DNA of 64,000 nt from Dactylellina haptotyla (lineage: Eukaryota > Ascomycota > Orbiliomycetes > Orbiliales > Orbiliaceae): assembly GCA_031310005.1 (NCBI GenBank), contig CM062386.1, positions 1,860,001-1,924,000 of the forward strand, given 5' to 3'. Every line of letters starts with the position of its first letter. The stretch's first letter is position 1. Positions 1 to 11,262 of the stretch are shown here, in pieces. The position numbers and the translations under genes are program-made. Under the pieces are notes generated by a model. The model was given only the letters and a program-made list of their open reading frames with translations. It made no database searches and was not told the DNA's origin.

Positions 1-624
1 CCGCAAGAAGACTGCTACGACATCTACCGCGCGGTGCATAAAGCCGGGGTTGAAGGTGATGAAGAACGGTTGAATAAATGGGGTATTCCGGCATTCGACA
101 CGGATAAAGTATACCTATACGGCACCTCTGCGGGTGCACAGATTGCTACCGCATGTGCGATATTGGATATCGAGAATGGCGGGCAAGGGAAAATCAAGGG
201 ATTGTTCTTACACGGGAGCTCGTCGGTTGATCCGCATCTTTTCCCGACGGAGAAGATACAAGGGGACCATAGTATGATTCAGAATAAAGACGCGCCGTTT
301 GTTGATGCTCGCGATGTGGAGAGGTATGTCGCGTGGAGGAATTCGCCAGCGGAGGCGGATAGGTTCTTCAGCCCGCTGGTGGCGTTGAGCGATGAGGTGC
401 TAAAGCAGTTCCCGATGGTTTTTAATGAAGTTTACGGGATGGATTGTTTGAGGGATGGACATATTCTGTTCGCGGAGAGGTTGAAGGAGCTCGGGGTGGG
501 TAGCGAGTGGGTGTGTTATTCTGGGTACGGACACTGTCTTTGGTCGACCGGGTGGCTCCTGCAGGGCTCCAAGCAGGCGCTGGAGGGCTTGGAGAAGCAG
601 GCGAAGAGAATGGGAGTATTCTAG
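1..624 (+). CDS. alpha/beta-hydrolase (esterase/lipase-like), 3' part
   Basis: The frame is open from base 1, so the 5' part lies outside the window; about 207 residues are visible. The nucleophile elbow GTSAG fits the G-x-S-x-G of the alpha/beta-hydrolase fold (hormone-sensitive-lipase-like group). Downstream are MDCLRDGHILFAERLKELG, whose Asp sits where the catalytic acid is expected, and YGHCLW, with a candidate catalytic His near the C-terminus. The frame ends at TAG 622-624. No membrane segment is visible in this part. The substrate cannot be told; carboxylic esters are the family norm. Confidence is high for the fold and low for any finer role. Confidence 0.8.
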   Translation, partial: PQEDCYDIYRAVHKAGVEGDEERLNKWGIPAFDTDKVYLYGTSAGAQIATACAILDIENGGQGKIKGLFLHGSSSVDPHLFPTEKIQGDHSMIQNKDAPFVDARDVERYVAWRNSPAEADRFFSPLVALSDEVLKQFPMVFNEVYGMDCLRDGHILFAERLKELGVGSEWVCYSGYGHCLWSTGWLLQGSKQALEGLEKQAKRMGVF

Positions 625-936
625 GCCGGTTTGCACCGTGCGTAGTAGTTATAGCAACAGCAGTAGATGGAGTGTACGTTTATTGAAGCAATGCGAGGCT
701 GATCGCGATCGCTGGGATACGTTGAACTCTAAACAAACCGACAAAGCTCTTCCACCTGCTCCTCTGACGTAAATAGAGCCCTGTTTATTCTTCTCCTTCT
801 CCCTCCTTTCCTTCCTCCCCTCCTTCCTCCCCCTCTTCTTCCTCTTCATCCCCCTCCTCCTCCTCCTCATCACCACCAACCACCACCGCCACCCAGGGGT
901 TCTCGGTTACTGGTGCTGTTACACTTGTTGCTCGCT
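625..936. other. intergenic with polypyrimidine promoter tract
   Basis: There is no gene here. The stretch holds a long C/T-only tract (about 788-846) that continues as CTC/CAC triplets to about 893, just before the start codon at 937. CT-rich tracts directly upstream of the start are common in fungal housekeeping promoters. The opposite-strand reading frames in it are low-complexity Arg/Lys runs. Confidence 0.6.
788..893. repeat. low-complexity polypyrimidine tract
   Basis: A nearly pure C/T strand runs for about 60 nt and passes into CTC/CAC triplets. It lies immediately upstream of the mitochondrial coiled-coil gene and may act as its core promoter tract. Confidence 0.7.
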
Positions 937-1665
937 ATGTTTGTAAGTCTTCTATTGATCCCCATACCACGCATCAATCCGAATACTATTTTTCCCTTTG
1001 AATGGGTCCTAACGTTGCAATAGGCTCTAACGAGGCTTGGCCGCCCCCGCATGGGGTATCAAATAAGATCTCTTTCACAACGGCGTCTTTACACAGATAC
1101 TTCTCATGCTTCCGATACCCGCCCATTGGTTCCAATTAGTCAATTGAGTATCAATCCTGAGTGGTCGCAAAAGCTTATGCAGGTCGTCCTCGATACTGTA
1201 AGTATCTACTCGTTCTCCACAAGTTACCGATGAAATCTACTGATTTAAACCTAACTTGATTATATACTCAGAAGCGTATCCGAGGAGAATGGTCGGGTAT
1301 GAAATCTAGCGCTTCTATGGTCGTGGGATCCGGGGTTTTACTTGTATATAGTTCCTTCTCAAAAATATTTCTTACATTTGAATCGTCAACTAACTAATTT
1401 ATCTGAATCTATCTAGGTAATTACAAAGATTCTCTACGATGAGCATAAGTACAACGAGATCAAAAAAGAATTCAAAGGTGAGTTGCAAGAAATGAACAGT
1501 AATATCAGGCAAGAGCTAAACTTGATGAAAGGGGACATACAGAAGATCCAAGCCGACGTCGTTGAGCTGAAAACTCAGGTTGCATGTCTGAGTGGGAAGA
1601 TAGACACTGTAATCGCAGCTCTACATATCTCTAGCAAACCGCTAGTAACTGACCCGAAGGCCTAA
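937..1665 (+). CDS. small mitochondrial coiled-coil membrane-anchored protein
   Basis: My model has four exons, 937-942, 1024-1197, 1272-1343 and 1417-1665, giving 166 residues. The first coding exon is only six bases (Met-Phe); its intron has gtaagt, a CCTAAC branch and TAG. Joining it yields MFALTRLGRPRMGYQ followed by RSLSQRRLY, a basic, hydroxylated presequence typical of mitochondrial import. A short hydrophobic stretch (MVVGSGVLLVITKIL) follows at about residues 75-90. The C-terminal half is charged and heptad-like, a likely coiled coil. An alternative start is ATG 1051, which loses the presequence. Family unknown; the location is inferred from the leader. All introns are 73-81 nt with canonical ends. 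Confidence 0.7.
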
Positions 1666-2011
1666 GCCGGCGGGTCCATGGGCGTGTGCAGACATCTTTG
1701 GCTGCACACACAAAAGAGGAGGGTTGGGGCCTCTTTTTTTTTTTTTTGGGTTATAAGGAAAAAAGAAACAAAGGAAGGAAAGAAGGAAGGACGTGTCCTG
1801 TAGCTCCTAACGCTCTTTTTTATAGTCAAGCTGCAATAAATAATATTTGGGGGCGGGCCTGACCTCTTCCTCGAACACCGTACACCCATCGCTCAGCATC
1901 GAGGGTTTTTGAAAACAACACATGTGCGTTCCAAATATTGTGGTTTTGTGAATACCAAAGTCCTGTTTCCGTCCAGAATCCACCGAAATATTCGTGCAAG
2001 ACCTTCGCGAG
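1666..2011. other. intergenic region with T-run
   Basis: This spacer between two genes on the same strand holds a T-run (about 1731-1747) shortly after the upstream stop, probably in the 3' untranslated or polyadenylation area. The rest is the promoter of the Ap4A phosphorylase. No coding signal was seen. Confidence 0.5.
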
Positions 2012-3204
2012 ATGACTTCAACAGCTCAGTCTCTCCGATCGCTCGTCTTTGCGACCTACAAGCGTGCATTGAAGAACGGCTCCCTCCAGTTCTCGGAGAC
2101 CGAGGCGCACGCCCTCGCGTACGATGGCATAAAAGTACGCCTGCCTTCACCCGACATCCAAGCCTGTGAACATTCAACTAACACGTAGACCAGTATGAAA
2201 TCCGCTACGCCCCAAATCTACTCAAGAAACCTGTATCCCAGCCCACAAACGCAGGGCAGAAGTCACCCAACCCAATTGTAAAAGCCAATCCGTTCTTACC
2301 GCCGAATCCCGCACTATACGTGACCCAGTTATTGCAAAGCCATTATATTGTTCTGAACAAGTTTCCTGTCATCCCGGGACATTTCATCCTTGCGACAAAT
2401 GAGTTCGAGAAACAAGGGTGTCCGCTCGCAGTGGGCGATTTAAAAGCTGTGTTAGAGGTAGTGAGGGGCTGGGAGAATGATAATGGGTGCGATACCGAAG
2501 AAACTCCGGAGGAGACGAGATCGCATAAATCGCTCTATGGCTTTTTCAACAGCGGTCGAGAATCGGGCGCCAGTCAACCGCATCGACATATCCAATTCGT
2601 TCCGTTGAAGGAAAGCGAAATGGACGAATTGTGGGCTACCCAGATGTTTAGAGATTCCGCTGGGGAGAACGGTATCGTGGAAGGAACAGTGGGGGATATG
2701 CAGGTTAGGTATCAGAGTAAAGTTGCGTATAAGCATTATTTTGTTCCGGTTCCAGCTGAATGCGACGGCGAGAGACTGTGGAGGATGTATACGATGCTGC
2801 TATCGTTGGCTGAGTATACGTTACTTCACCCGACGACTCCGGCAGAAGATGTAATCAAAGATATCAGCGAGCGATGGGATACCATATCGGCGACGCAGCG
2901 ACCCATGGATGCGGATGTGCCGTTTAGTTACAACATGTCGTTTACCAAAGGATGGATGGGTATCTTACCGAGGACGACCGAGACAGTATACGTGGTTGAC
3001 AAAGAGGAAGATAGTGGGGTAGAGGTCGATGGAGTCATGATTAAATGTCCTGGTTTGAATCTTAATGGAACGGCGATGGCAGGGATGATGTTAGTCAGAA
3101 CGAGGAAAGAAATGGATGTCGTTTTGAACGATCCTTCACGAGTAGCAGCGACAATAGGTGGAATCGGAGTTCCACAGCAGGGACTCCCAAAATCGTCGTT
3201 ATGA
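2012..3204 (+). CDS. ATP adenylyltransferase (Ap4A phosphorylase), Apa1/Apa2 family
   Basis: Exons 2012-2134 and 2194-3204 give 377 residues; the 59-nt intron has branch CAACTAAC. The family phosphorolyses diadenosine tetraphosphate to ADP and ATP in the cytosol, controlling dinucleotide levels. The HIT-like active site is visible as SQPHRHIQF (H171 and H173, H-x-H-x-Q, the middle His forming the adenylyl intermediate). Upstream, PNPALYVTQLLQSHYIVLNK and VIPGHFILAT match the conserved core. The C-terminal half corresponds to the ATP-adenylyltransferase C-terminal domain (YNMSFTKGWMGILPR). The protein is slightly longer than the yeast enzymes (about 325). The start was chosen as the first ATG; the frame is open a few codons upstream without one. 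It converges on the K+ channel gene, whose stop lies 165 bases beyond its own. Confidence 0.92.
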
Positions 3205-3368
3205 TTACTTATATATACTATCATACAAGACATCTCTCATACCGGACTCCAAAATCAAATCATACCGCGCCAAGCCAAGTTATGTATTAAATAATGATGA
3301 TTACAACTTACAAGTTACATGTGAGAGAGTGCGAGCCACCAGGTTCTTGGAAATTAGTGCCCTGCACC

Positions 3369-5985
3369 TTAGCTTCGACCTGCGATTCCGCTTCCAAGTG
3401 CGCTCCCGCTCCTCTGCTTCCCCTTGCTGTTCCGCCTTGCACTCTCCTTCTGTTCCCTCAAACATTCTTCCAACCGACTGCACAACTTTGTCAGCAACCA
3501 CTCTGTTTCGCTCTGCCTGCTCATCAACGGACTGTCCTCCCCCAACCAATCCGTTTCTTTTCCTTCTTTCTCAGCCATCATTCCTGGCGCATTGATGCGC
3601 GGTGTAGACTGCTCCCGCGCAGATTTTGTCGGTGTATTTATCAGCCGGATATAATTTGACCATTCTTCGTAGGTGTACTGTTTTGTTGCTTTACCCGCGA
3701 GATCTGGCAGAAGCTCTTGAATCGCGATTGCCAGATCGTGGTGAAGAAATGTCATCGCGTCCGGTCCGTCGCCGTACCCGTGCTGCTCCTGTTCTTCTTC
3801 TTCCTCGACCAATCCCGTTCCTATACGCTCTAATTCTCTTTTCTCTTCCTCCTCCCCCGGGTCACCCATTTCTTCGGCCAGATCACTTTGCTGCCGGCTC
3901 GCTTTCTCTTTCAGAGTTTCCGATCGCTTAAGTCTTTGCTGTTTCATTTTCTGACGTTCGGATTTTAACCATCGGTTTCTCCCGCCTAGCTCTGAGATCT
4001 TTTCTTCAGGTAGAACAGTCCACTCTCCAAGCCACAGGGTCAAATTTTTGATCATAACGATGATGGTGTCGCCGAGGTTAGAGACGAGAATAGTCATCAT
4101 TGGGACGGCCAGCAACGACCAGATGACAAAGAATGGCTTGCTAGAATTCGAAGTCGGGCTAAAATCGCCATATCCGATTGTGAGAATTGTTGTGAAGCAA
4201 AAGTAGAGGGATTGGAAGTAATTCCAGCCTTGCGCGTGCTGTGTATACAAAGTCTCATTAGCCATTCGAACTTAAACCTTGCGTGATAATAAAGCAGTAG
4301 TAACTCACCTCAGACTCCATAAAAACAAACGCGCCCACCAACCAAAACAGCAAAAAGAAAGTAAGAGACACCCATAGTGCCATCCATTTCCTCCTCTGGT
4401 CCGCTTTATCTTGCGCTTCCCGCATAAGCTCGAACTTCTCCTTCTCGCTCTCAGAGCTAAGATCGATCTCGGAGCCTTTCTTCCCACCGTCCACGATCTT
4501 CTCCCGCTGTTTTTCCAACATCCTCCTCTCGACTTTTTTCTTGCCTCTTTCCAAAACCAACCCGCGAATGCTGCTCACGATCAAACCGATAATCACAATC
4601 CCGATAGCAGCATACGGGAACAACAACGCCCTCCCAGCGTTCGTAGTAAGCGTATAATCTCCCAGTCCTACGACCAAAAAAGTCGTATCGCAAAAATATA
4701 TCCCGTCCAAGAACGCCCATCCCTCGAGTCTAGAGAATACCCCGGCGCCCAAGCACAGCCATATCATCAAACTCATAGTCTGCAGCATCAGCGTCCTCTG
4801 CGCGACGGTTAATGTGAACTGTCGAGCGTATCGGCCAGAGAGGATACCGATATAATTTCCGACCAACAGTGTCGCAATGACGAAATATAATACCGCCGCA
4901 ATAATCGCATAATAGAACGCTTGACTCCACGCGTGTTCTTCCCGGGGCGTCAGGTAGAGGTATTGGCGGTATACTGCGAGTAAAGCGATCAGTAGTAGTG
5001 AGGCGATATACCATAGTACTATCGTGAACGGTAGCAAGTGGGAGGATTGTATTCTTCGCGCGAGGTTTAATAGCAGGATGACATTAGCTGCGAAACCGCA
5101 GGCGAGGGAGATGGCGTTGAGAGCGAGGCACCTAGTCAATTTTAATAATAAAAATTAGAAACGCTAGAATCTTCGCTGAAAGAAAAATAGAGAATTCATT
5201 AGGACATACCATGCGGGGTCTGGTATCTTATCGCTATTTTCGGCGGAAGCCCCGGGCATATCGGGTATGTAGACTCCTAACATTTGTTGTTAAGCGAGTT
5301 TCTCGACATTTGTGTAACCTGCCGACGGATACTCACTCCATGGTACCACCAACGCGCATATCGACATTACGTTCGCTACGGGGCCGAGAGTCGCCGACAT
5401 CAACGGGAATGCGGTGCTAAATAAGAAATAAAACCTATCGCATCGCGCGAATTCGTTAGCTATTACTTCTTCATTGGGACTTTCGATAATTATGAGTAAC
5501 ACTTACGTCGGCAACTGCTCATCTTGCTGCCCCTTCTTCGATATATCATTCAACTCCCGCATCTTCTCGTCTTCTTTATCCCCTCCCTCCAAATCAGCGT
5601 CTTCGGGCCTTTCCTCCCTCATCGGCGAACTCGAATCCAAACTCCGCCGTTCGCTGTTAACGAGAGGGCTCCCATTCCTGCTACCCTTTGGCCTCGCATT
5701 CTCGGTTCCCTCGTCGCCATCCTCCCGCGAATCATGGCTGAACCGTTCCCAGAAGCAAGATTTTCGAAAAGGCCGCTGAGTTAACCCCGGGGTTTCCTTG
5801 CTGGCGATGCTATTGCCAGCCGTGCTATTGCTCGTATCGCTGTTATGGCGCGACTCTCGTAGACGGGCATTCGGCGATAGGAAGTGGCTGTTGTTGCTGC
5901 CAGGGGAATCCAGGTGTTTGCTTGAACTCTGTTTTTGCGCTTGCTCGAGCTCGCGAACGCTGTCGTCCAGGCCCGGGTCGTTCAT
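3369..5985 (-). CDS. two-pore-domain outward-rectifier K+ channel (TOK family)
   Basis: Five exons on the minus strand (5985-5507, 5434-5337, 5276-5210, 5131-4309, 4238-3369) give 778 residues. TOK channels have eight membrane segments and two pore loops and carry outward K+ current in the plasma membrane. Pore loop 1 is DTTFLVVGLGDYTLTT (about residue 360) and loop 2 is FTTILTIGYGDFSP (about 505); the GLGD/GYGD signatures are intact. The first membrane segment follows DPAWCLALNAISLACGFAAN, a hallmark of this family. The N-terminal 160 residues and the C-terminal 250 are charged, Ser- and Glu-rich cytosolic tails. Intron 4 (4308-4239) carries a spurious Met codon before the true exon 5. All introns are 60-78 nt with GT-AG ends. 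Confidence 0.93.
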
Positions 5986-7049
5986 TATTTCAATTACTTA
6001 ATTACTGCTATCGTCGTGTCGCGATTAAAAAGATAATGACTTTTGTATCACCGAGGCATTCGAACGGACGGGTATTAAATTTTATATATCTACGGCGAGA
6101 TTGACGAATGGTGAATATATTCTGTTCGGATTCGGATGGTGGTTTTATTATAAGGTGGTTATTTTTTTTTTCGCGGGGTGGAAACGATCACAGGGTCATG
6201 CAAGATTGGGAAAGGAAAAAAAAAAGATCATGAGAACGCGGAGCAGGAAAGGGAAAGGTGCGAACGAAAGGGAAGAGAAAAACACAATCCGACCACCAAT
6301 CTAATCGATACAAGATATGACGGCATGCACGGATCTATAGATAGAAAAATTAAGACTGCTCGAGCAGGCAAAAAATCCCTGGGCGAGATGGGAAGGGGGG
6401 AAATGGGGGAGGTGGAGAGTGAGGTATGGGCGCTCATTCCATTCCTTGGAACGGTTTTACGTCAAAGGCGTAGAAAAGCTTGCGATATCTTGTCCAGCTG
6501 CGGTGGATGCGGGTTCGAGCGCAGCAAACCAAATTCTCACGATGGGCTGCTGCCGCATGACGTAGTTTGTGGGGCGGGCGAGACAGGTACCGGATCGGGT
6601 CGAGTTGCGTTGTGGGCGGCCGGGGCTGGGACTTTGTGTGTTGCGCGGGCCAGACGGACTTGGGATGACGTTCGCGGCGAGCTGGACGGATCGAGAATCT
6701 GGTGATATCTGGGGATTCTATATTTAATTCCCATTCAAGAGGGTGTGCGCTATAAAGTAGTCTTGACATCTGAATATATTAAGATGGAAGATTTGTTATA
6801 AGATTTCAATACGAAGGGACATTGTGGTTTACTCGGGCAAAGCTAGTAAGGTCTTGTTTATAAAATTTGGTTTGATTTATATATCGTAGCTATCATATCT
6901 ATGGCCATTAAAGAAAATATGTACAGGAAAATATTTGATCATACAAAAGAAACATCTAGTCGCAACACTTGTATGTTATGAAAACCGTGATATCTATGTA
7001 TCAAAGCTATATTCGAAAACTATGCCACCCTTTACACCTATCGCAGCCT
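5986..7049. other. intergenic region between K+ channel and sugar permease
   Basis: This contains the channel's 5' flank and the region past the permease stop codon. A 175-codon plus-strand frame (6178-6705) is biased to Gly/Arg/Lys and has no recognisable motif or partner exons; I treat it as chance. Purine-rich runs lie at about 6210-6420. Nothing else was seen. Confidence 0.5.
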
Positions 7050-8472
7050 CTATTCTTTAAGAGTAACCTCAAACTTGGAATCGATGCTCCTCTCCTCCTC
7101 ATCGCGACTTGGAGTTGTAGCCTCAAAGGCGACGTCCATACGCTCGCGCTGGAAGAGGTTGACATAGACCGGGAAGCTGAATGCCAAAGTGAAACCGATG
7201 AAAGGAATCAACATGGCAAAGTGAGTTCCCTTGCGGTCCGCGACCTGCGCGAGCAACTGCGGCCAAACAGCACCGCCAGAGATCGAAGAAACAAGGAAAG
7301 AAGATCCGAGCTTGGTGTGCTTTCCGAGTTTCTTGATGGCGAGAGTGAAGATGAGCGGGAAACAGCAAGATTCGAAGAAGAAGACAATATTGAGGAAGGA
7401 CAAGCCAGCTGTTCCCTTGATGTTCATGGCGAGAATGGAGAAAACGCAAGTTCCGAGCGAGAAGATGGCCAAGACATATCGTGGCTTGATGAATTTCATC
7501 ATACCAGCGGCGGAGAAACGTCCAATGGCGAAGAGACCTTGTGCAACAGCGAGCAGATTGGATGAAGTAGCGTGATCACGGCCCGTCTCGAGGGAGTAGT
7601 TGATGAAGAAACCAGCGACTGCGCATTGTGCACCGACGTAACAGAATTGCGCGGCGACACCCCAAAAGAGGGTGATTTGCTTGGAGAGAGGACCAGTCTC
7701 CTGGGCGAGCTCGTCCGAAGTAGCTTGCAGTTCCATGTCCGCATCTGTGATTTCTGGGATTGGTGCGAAGAAAAAAGCGAAGGCGAGGATGAAGACGAAG
7801 CAGCCGACTCCGAGGTAAACCCATTGGACGTTCTTGAGAGAGCTCAAGTCCGAGGTATTCTTGAAGAAGACATATGAGGCAAGAACTGGAGCGACGACGG
7901 TTCCGATAGCTTGAACGGCCTGTGCTGTCGACAATCTAATTTCAGAGTACTTTGGAGGACCACAGGTAGCGAGGTAGGGATTGGCCGAGACTTCGAGTGT
8001 CTACATATGTTGTTAGATATATTTCTATATAGAACGGTTCGAGTTTGAGTTTACTTACTGAAAGACCCCATCCGACAACAGCCATTGATCCACAGAAACC
8101 AGCAAATGAGGAATAGATACCGGATGGCCAGAAGCAAAAGCATCCAACGCCGAAGATGCAAAGCCCGGTCATAAAGGTGATCTTGTATCCGAACCGGCGA
8201 AGAATTGGACCACCAAAAGTAAGAGGGAAGAAGAAGTAAGCGCCAAAGTATGCACCTTGAAGGGCAGAGCTCTGACTCTTAGTGATGTTGAGCGCGCTCT
8301 GGAAATGAGCGTTCAAGACATCGAGAAGGCCGTATGCGAACCCCCAGAGGAAGAATAGGGTGGTAACGAGGGCACATGGCAGAAGCGACTGTCTGAGAGT
8401 AAGAGCTGCTGCTCCCGTCAACTCTCGATCGTTGACAGCTGCTCGAGCGACGATTGGGACACCTCCAGCCAT
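7050..8472 (-). CDS. MFS sugar permease, FucP (L-fucose permease)-like
   Basis: Exons 8472-8059 and 8000-7050 (58-nt intron) give 454 residues. The protein is hydrophobic throughout, consistent with 12 membrane segments. Family markers of FHS/FucP porters are present: LFFLWGFAYGLLDVLNAHFQ in TM1, TLEVSANPYLATCGPP in TM4 across the splice junction, and INYSLETGRDHATSSNLL in the C-terminal half. Bacterial FucP is an H+ symporter for fucose or galactose; fungal members are predicted monosaccharide importers at the plasma membrane, substrate unproven. The last 30 residues are a charged cytosolic tail. A TATAAAA lies about 100 bases upstream of the start. Confidence 0.9.
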
Positions 8473-8868
8473 TTTGAGGGATGGATTATATAAGAGGAAT
8501 GTGTTGGGCTGTCGTCAAGGGATATGCGTGCGGACCGTCGATCTCAACAAGAGGACGGATTGGTGATGGTTTTATAGAAACTCGGGTTGGAAGCTTCGAA
8601 AGACTGTTTCTAGTCAAGCTTGCTTCTACTGCTGATGTATTCTATTGAAGAGCCGCTGCCGATGGTGATGATGATGGGAAAAAAGATGGCCCGATGAGCG
8701 AAATCGAGGTCCATTTTATACATCGTGATCAAGGACGGTATACCACCTCCTCGATCGGGCAGCCTATCACCAGTTGCGCAGACTTAAACAAACCCGCGCT
8801 TAGCCCCCCTCAGTCGAACACGAGTGTATCCCCCACAACCACGCATTCTGGAGAAACTCGTTGCTATC
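8473..8868. other. promoter region of the sugar permease
   Basis: This is the 5' flank of the permease gene. Beyond the TATA box I see no coding signal. Confidence 0.4.
8570..8576 (-). promoter_or_regulatory. TATA box of the FucP-like permease
   Basis: TATAAAA is read on the minus strand about 98 bases before the ATG at 8472, a usual distance allowing for a short leader. Confidence 0.5.
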
Positions 8869-9710
8869 ATGGAGAATTCCCCAGATGCAGGAAGAGGAAA
8901 CTCGCAAATCGAACCCCTGTCCATCGAGTGCATGGACTCAAAAGCCCCGAAAACTCTGTCGAAGGAAAAGTTTAAAGGCTTGGTGCAGTCAATTGTACAT
9001 GAACTCCGCTGTTGTACTTTGGCGAGCTTTTCGCTAACTACGCTGCCTTGGCTCAAACCGTGGAAACGGCCGAAGTACCTACCGAAAAACACACCCGAGA
9101 TCTCTTAGCTGGGTGGGACTTGGGACGATAGAGTTACGACCGTGGAGAAATGGTCGAGTTTTTTGGGCAAGGATTGCCACCTTTCGTGGTATCTGGCGGC
9201 AATCCTTTACAAGTCCGGGTTGGCCTCCGAAGGCTGCAACGAATAGCACAACGACATTTGCATCAAAATCGTGGCGTGAGACGCACGAGCGATGTCATTT
9301 TTCGGTTAGAGGTTGCGCGACCCCAACATCTGTGATGTATTTCTACGAAAGCACAATAAGCTTAATAGATGGGTCCCGGATTATCAGGTCTTCGAGACGG
9401 GATCACGGTCGCGGCCGGTGCCTGCAGAGCATCTCACATTAACCGACCGAAGTTCTGTCGATTTCCGTTCGAGCGAGAACTGATACGAGCAGTCGAATAC
9501 AACACAATGATCAAGGTCGCACAGGATTGGATTGTCTCGTAAAGCGGAACGCTCAGCGAGACAAGAATTGGAGACATCGTGAACCGCTCGCTACCCCGCT
9601 CCCCTCAACGCTCTTCTCCACAAATACATTGTCTCCAGGAAGTTTAGCTTTGTGGAGACTCGCCCCGTTGGGGTTTTCGTGATCAGAACTGTCCTAGCCA
9701 TTCCGATATT
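8869..9710 (+). pseudogene. decayed reading frame, unidentified host gene
   Basis: From ATG 8869 one frame reads as plausible protein for about 280 codons (MENSPDAGRGNSQIEPLSIE..., then WSSFLGKDCHLSWYLAAILY, then KLNRWVPDYQVFETGS). It is cut by about seven in-frame stops of the TAG/TGA type, the first at 9106. Composition on both sides of each stop stays protein-like, which suggests point decay rather than chance. C-to-T changes of CAG/CGA codons, as made by repeat-induced point mutation, would give this pattern. WVPDY faintly recalls the WVPDW common downstream of HET domains, but this is too weak to name a family. It could also be non-coding. Confidence 0.3.
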
Positions 9711-11262
9711 TCGAAAATGTCTCTTCCGCTTCACCGAGACGGCTCCTCAAATGAGTCGGAAGCAATGTCGGTCCGTAGGGTCTAAAACTTAGACCAATAG
9801 TCTAGATTCTCCGTCCATGGGGTCCTACGAGACAAAGGGCTGAGTGCTGCAGGCAGCAGATCTCTTCCAAAAGTGCGCCACTCGAATAATTCTTCATGGA
9901 AGAAAATTTTCTTCTCGAATATTTCCGTAAACGGCTAGCGTTGAAAATTTAGCCAAAGATGGTGGGAAGAGCAGCCAATCAGATTCTCAGAACCTACCGA
10001 GAGATGCTCCGAGTTTGTTGCGGCCTGTGCGTTTGTGATTCTTCATGAAAGCCATTACCAAATAATAATAAAATGCAATATCTGCATGGTGAAATCTTTG
10101 TGCACAATCTATATCTCCACAGGTTTAAGTAGTTTAAAACTCTTTCGGGAAAAATGTCCTAAATATCGATAAAAATTCGCTCTCAATCGCGCTTGGCTGA
10201 CGGACTCAACGTTCTTCTTGGGGGTTATATCAATGATAACCTCATCGGCATCAAACTCGGTGATATAGTTCGACAATGTATAATTTTTGATAACTCGGCC
10301 TGAAAGCTCAAGCCCCATTCCTGATGTCTCGGATTCCTGTTATCGTACACGGTATCCTGCTCATCAAAATGCCGTGTTCAATACAGTTTATCAGCCTCGC
10401 ACCTTAGACTATAATGTTGAGCTCGCAAATATTCTCGGGGACACAACACATCCAACCAACCTGTCAGGACATTTTATCGTGTAATGACAATTGGATTCAA
10501 CCGCCTCCCACGGTTGATTGTGTTGCAGGGAGATGCGTCCGATTACAGCCCTGGTCCCAGTCCTGGAAGCAGCCGTAGCCCCTGATGACGACTCCTTAAG
10601 ATAAGGGCTAATTGCCAGCGTAATTGCATATTCTCGTAGTGCGAACGCGGGTTTTCGATTTTTCGTATTTCTGCCATTTGGTCGGCTGTTATAAACCTAT
10701 ATCGTTGTCTCCTATCATATAGCAATCTGGTGGTTGTATATCGAAGACAGGAGCCCAATGCGCGGCAACCAACGACTAGCATGAGCTCATACTTTCACGT
10801 GAAATTATTACCATAAATTAAACGAGGATGACCCTCGATGGCAGTTAAATTTGATAGTACTGGGAAAGGACTCCTATTGTACCTGCTTGTACCAATGGAT
10901 CCGCCTGTAAAGGATTTTCTACATTCCTATAGAATCTGACTGGTTTTTCAAAAATGATGGACTTATTTGTAGAACTCGTTTGGAAATGAAAGTTGATAGG
11001 AGGTATATATATACATGGTAACTAAATTTTGCCAAATTTCATGAGAATCAGAAAGTTGCCACCCCGATCTGAATCTAACTCTAACTTTGCAGCGGGGCTT
11101 TTTTTTTTTTGATCCTAAGACAAATGCCTGGTTTTGGATCTCCCTACAACTAAATAAATGGGTATGAATCTACATGGTCCAGCATTGTAACACCAGAAAT
11201 TTTATTACAATACTATATATCCGTCAAGATATTTTTTTAACGGCAAAAAAGAGTGCAACTTC
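9711..11262. other. gene-free stretch with a short minus-strand frame
   Basis: No gene can be supported. A 69-codon minus-strand frame with a genuine ATG (10109-10318) reads ITEFDADEVIIDITPKKNV and may be a fragment, but has no partner exon I could find. An A/T-rich area with a T-run at about 11100-11110 precedes the end of the GH55 gene. Confidence 0.4.

Noticed and set aside
6178-6705. 175-codon plus-strand frame
   Set aside because: Low-complexity Lys/Glu then Gly/Arg composition, no motif, no splice partner.
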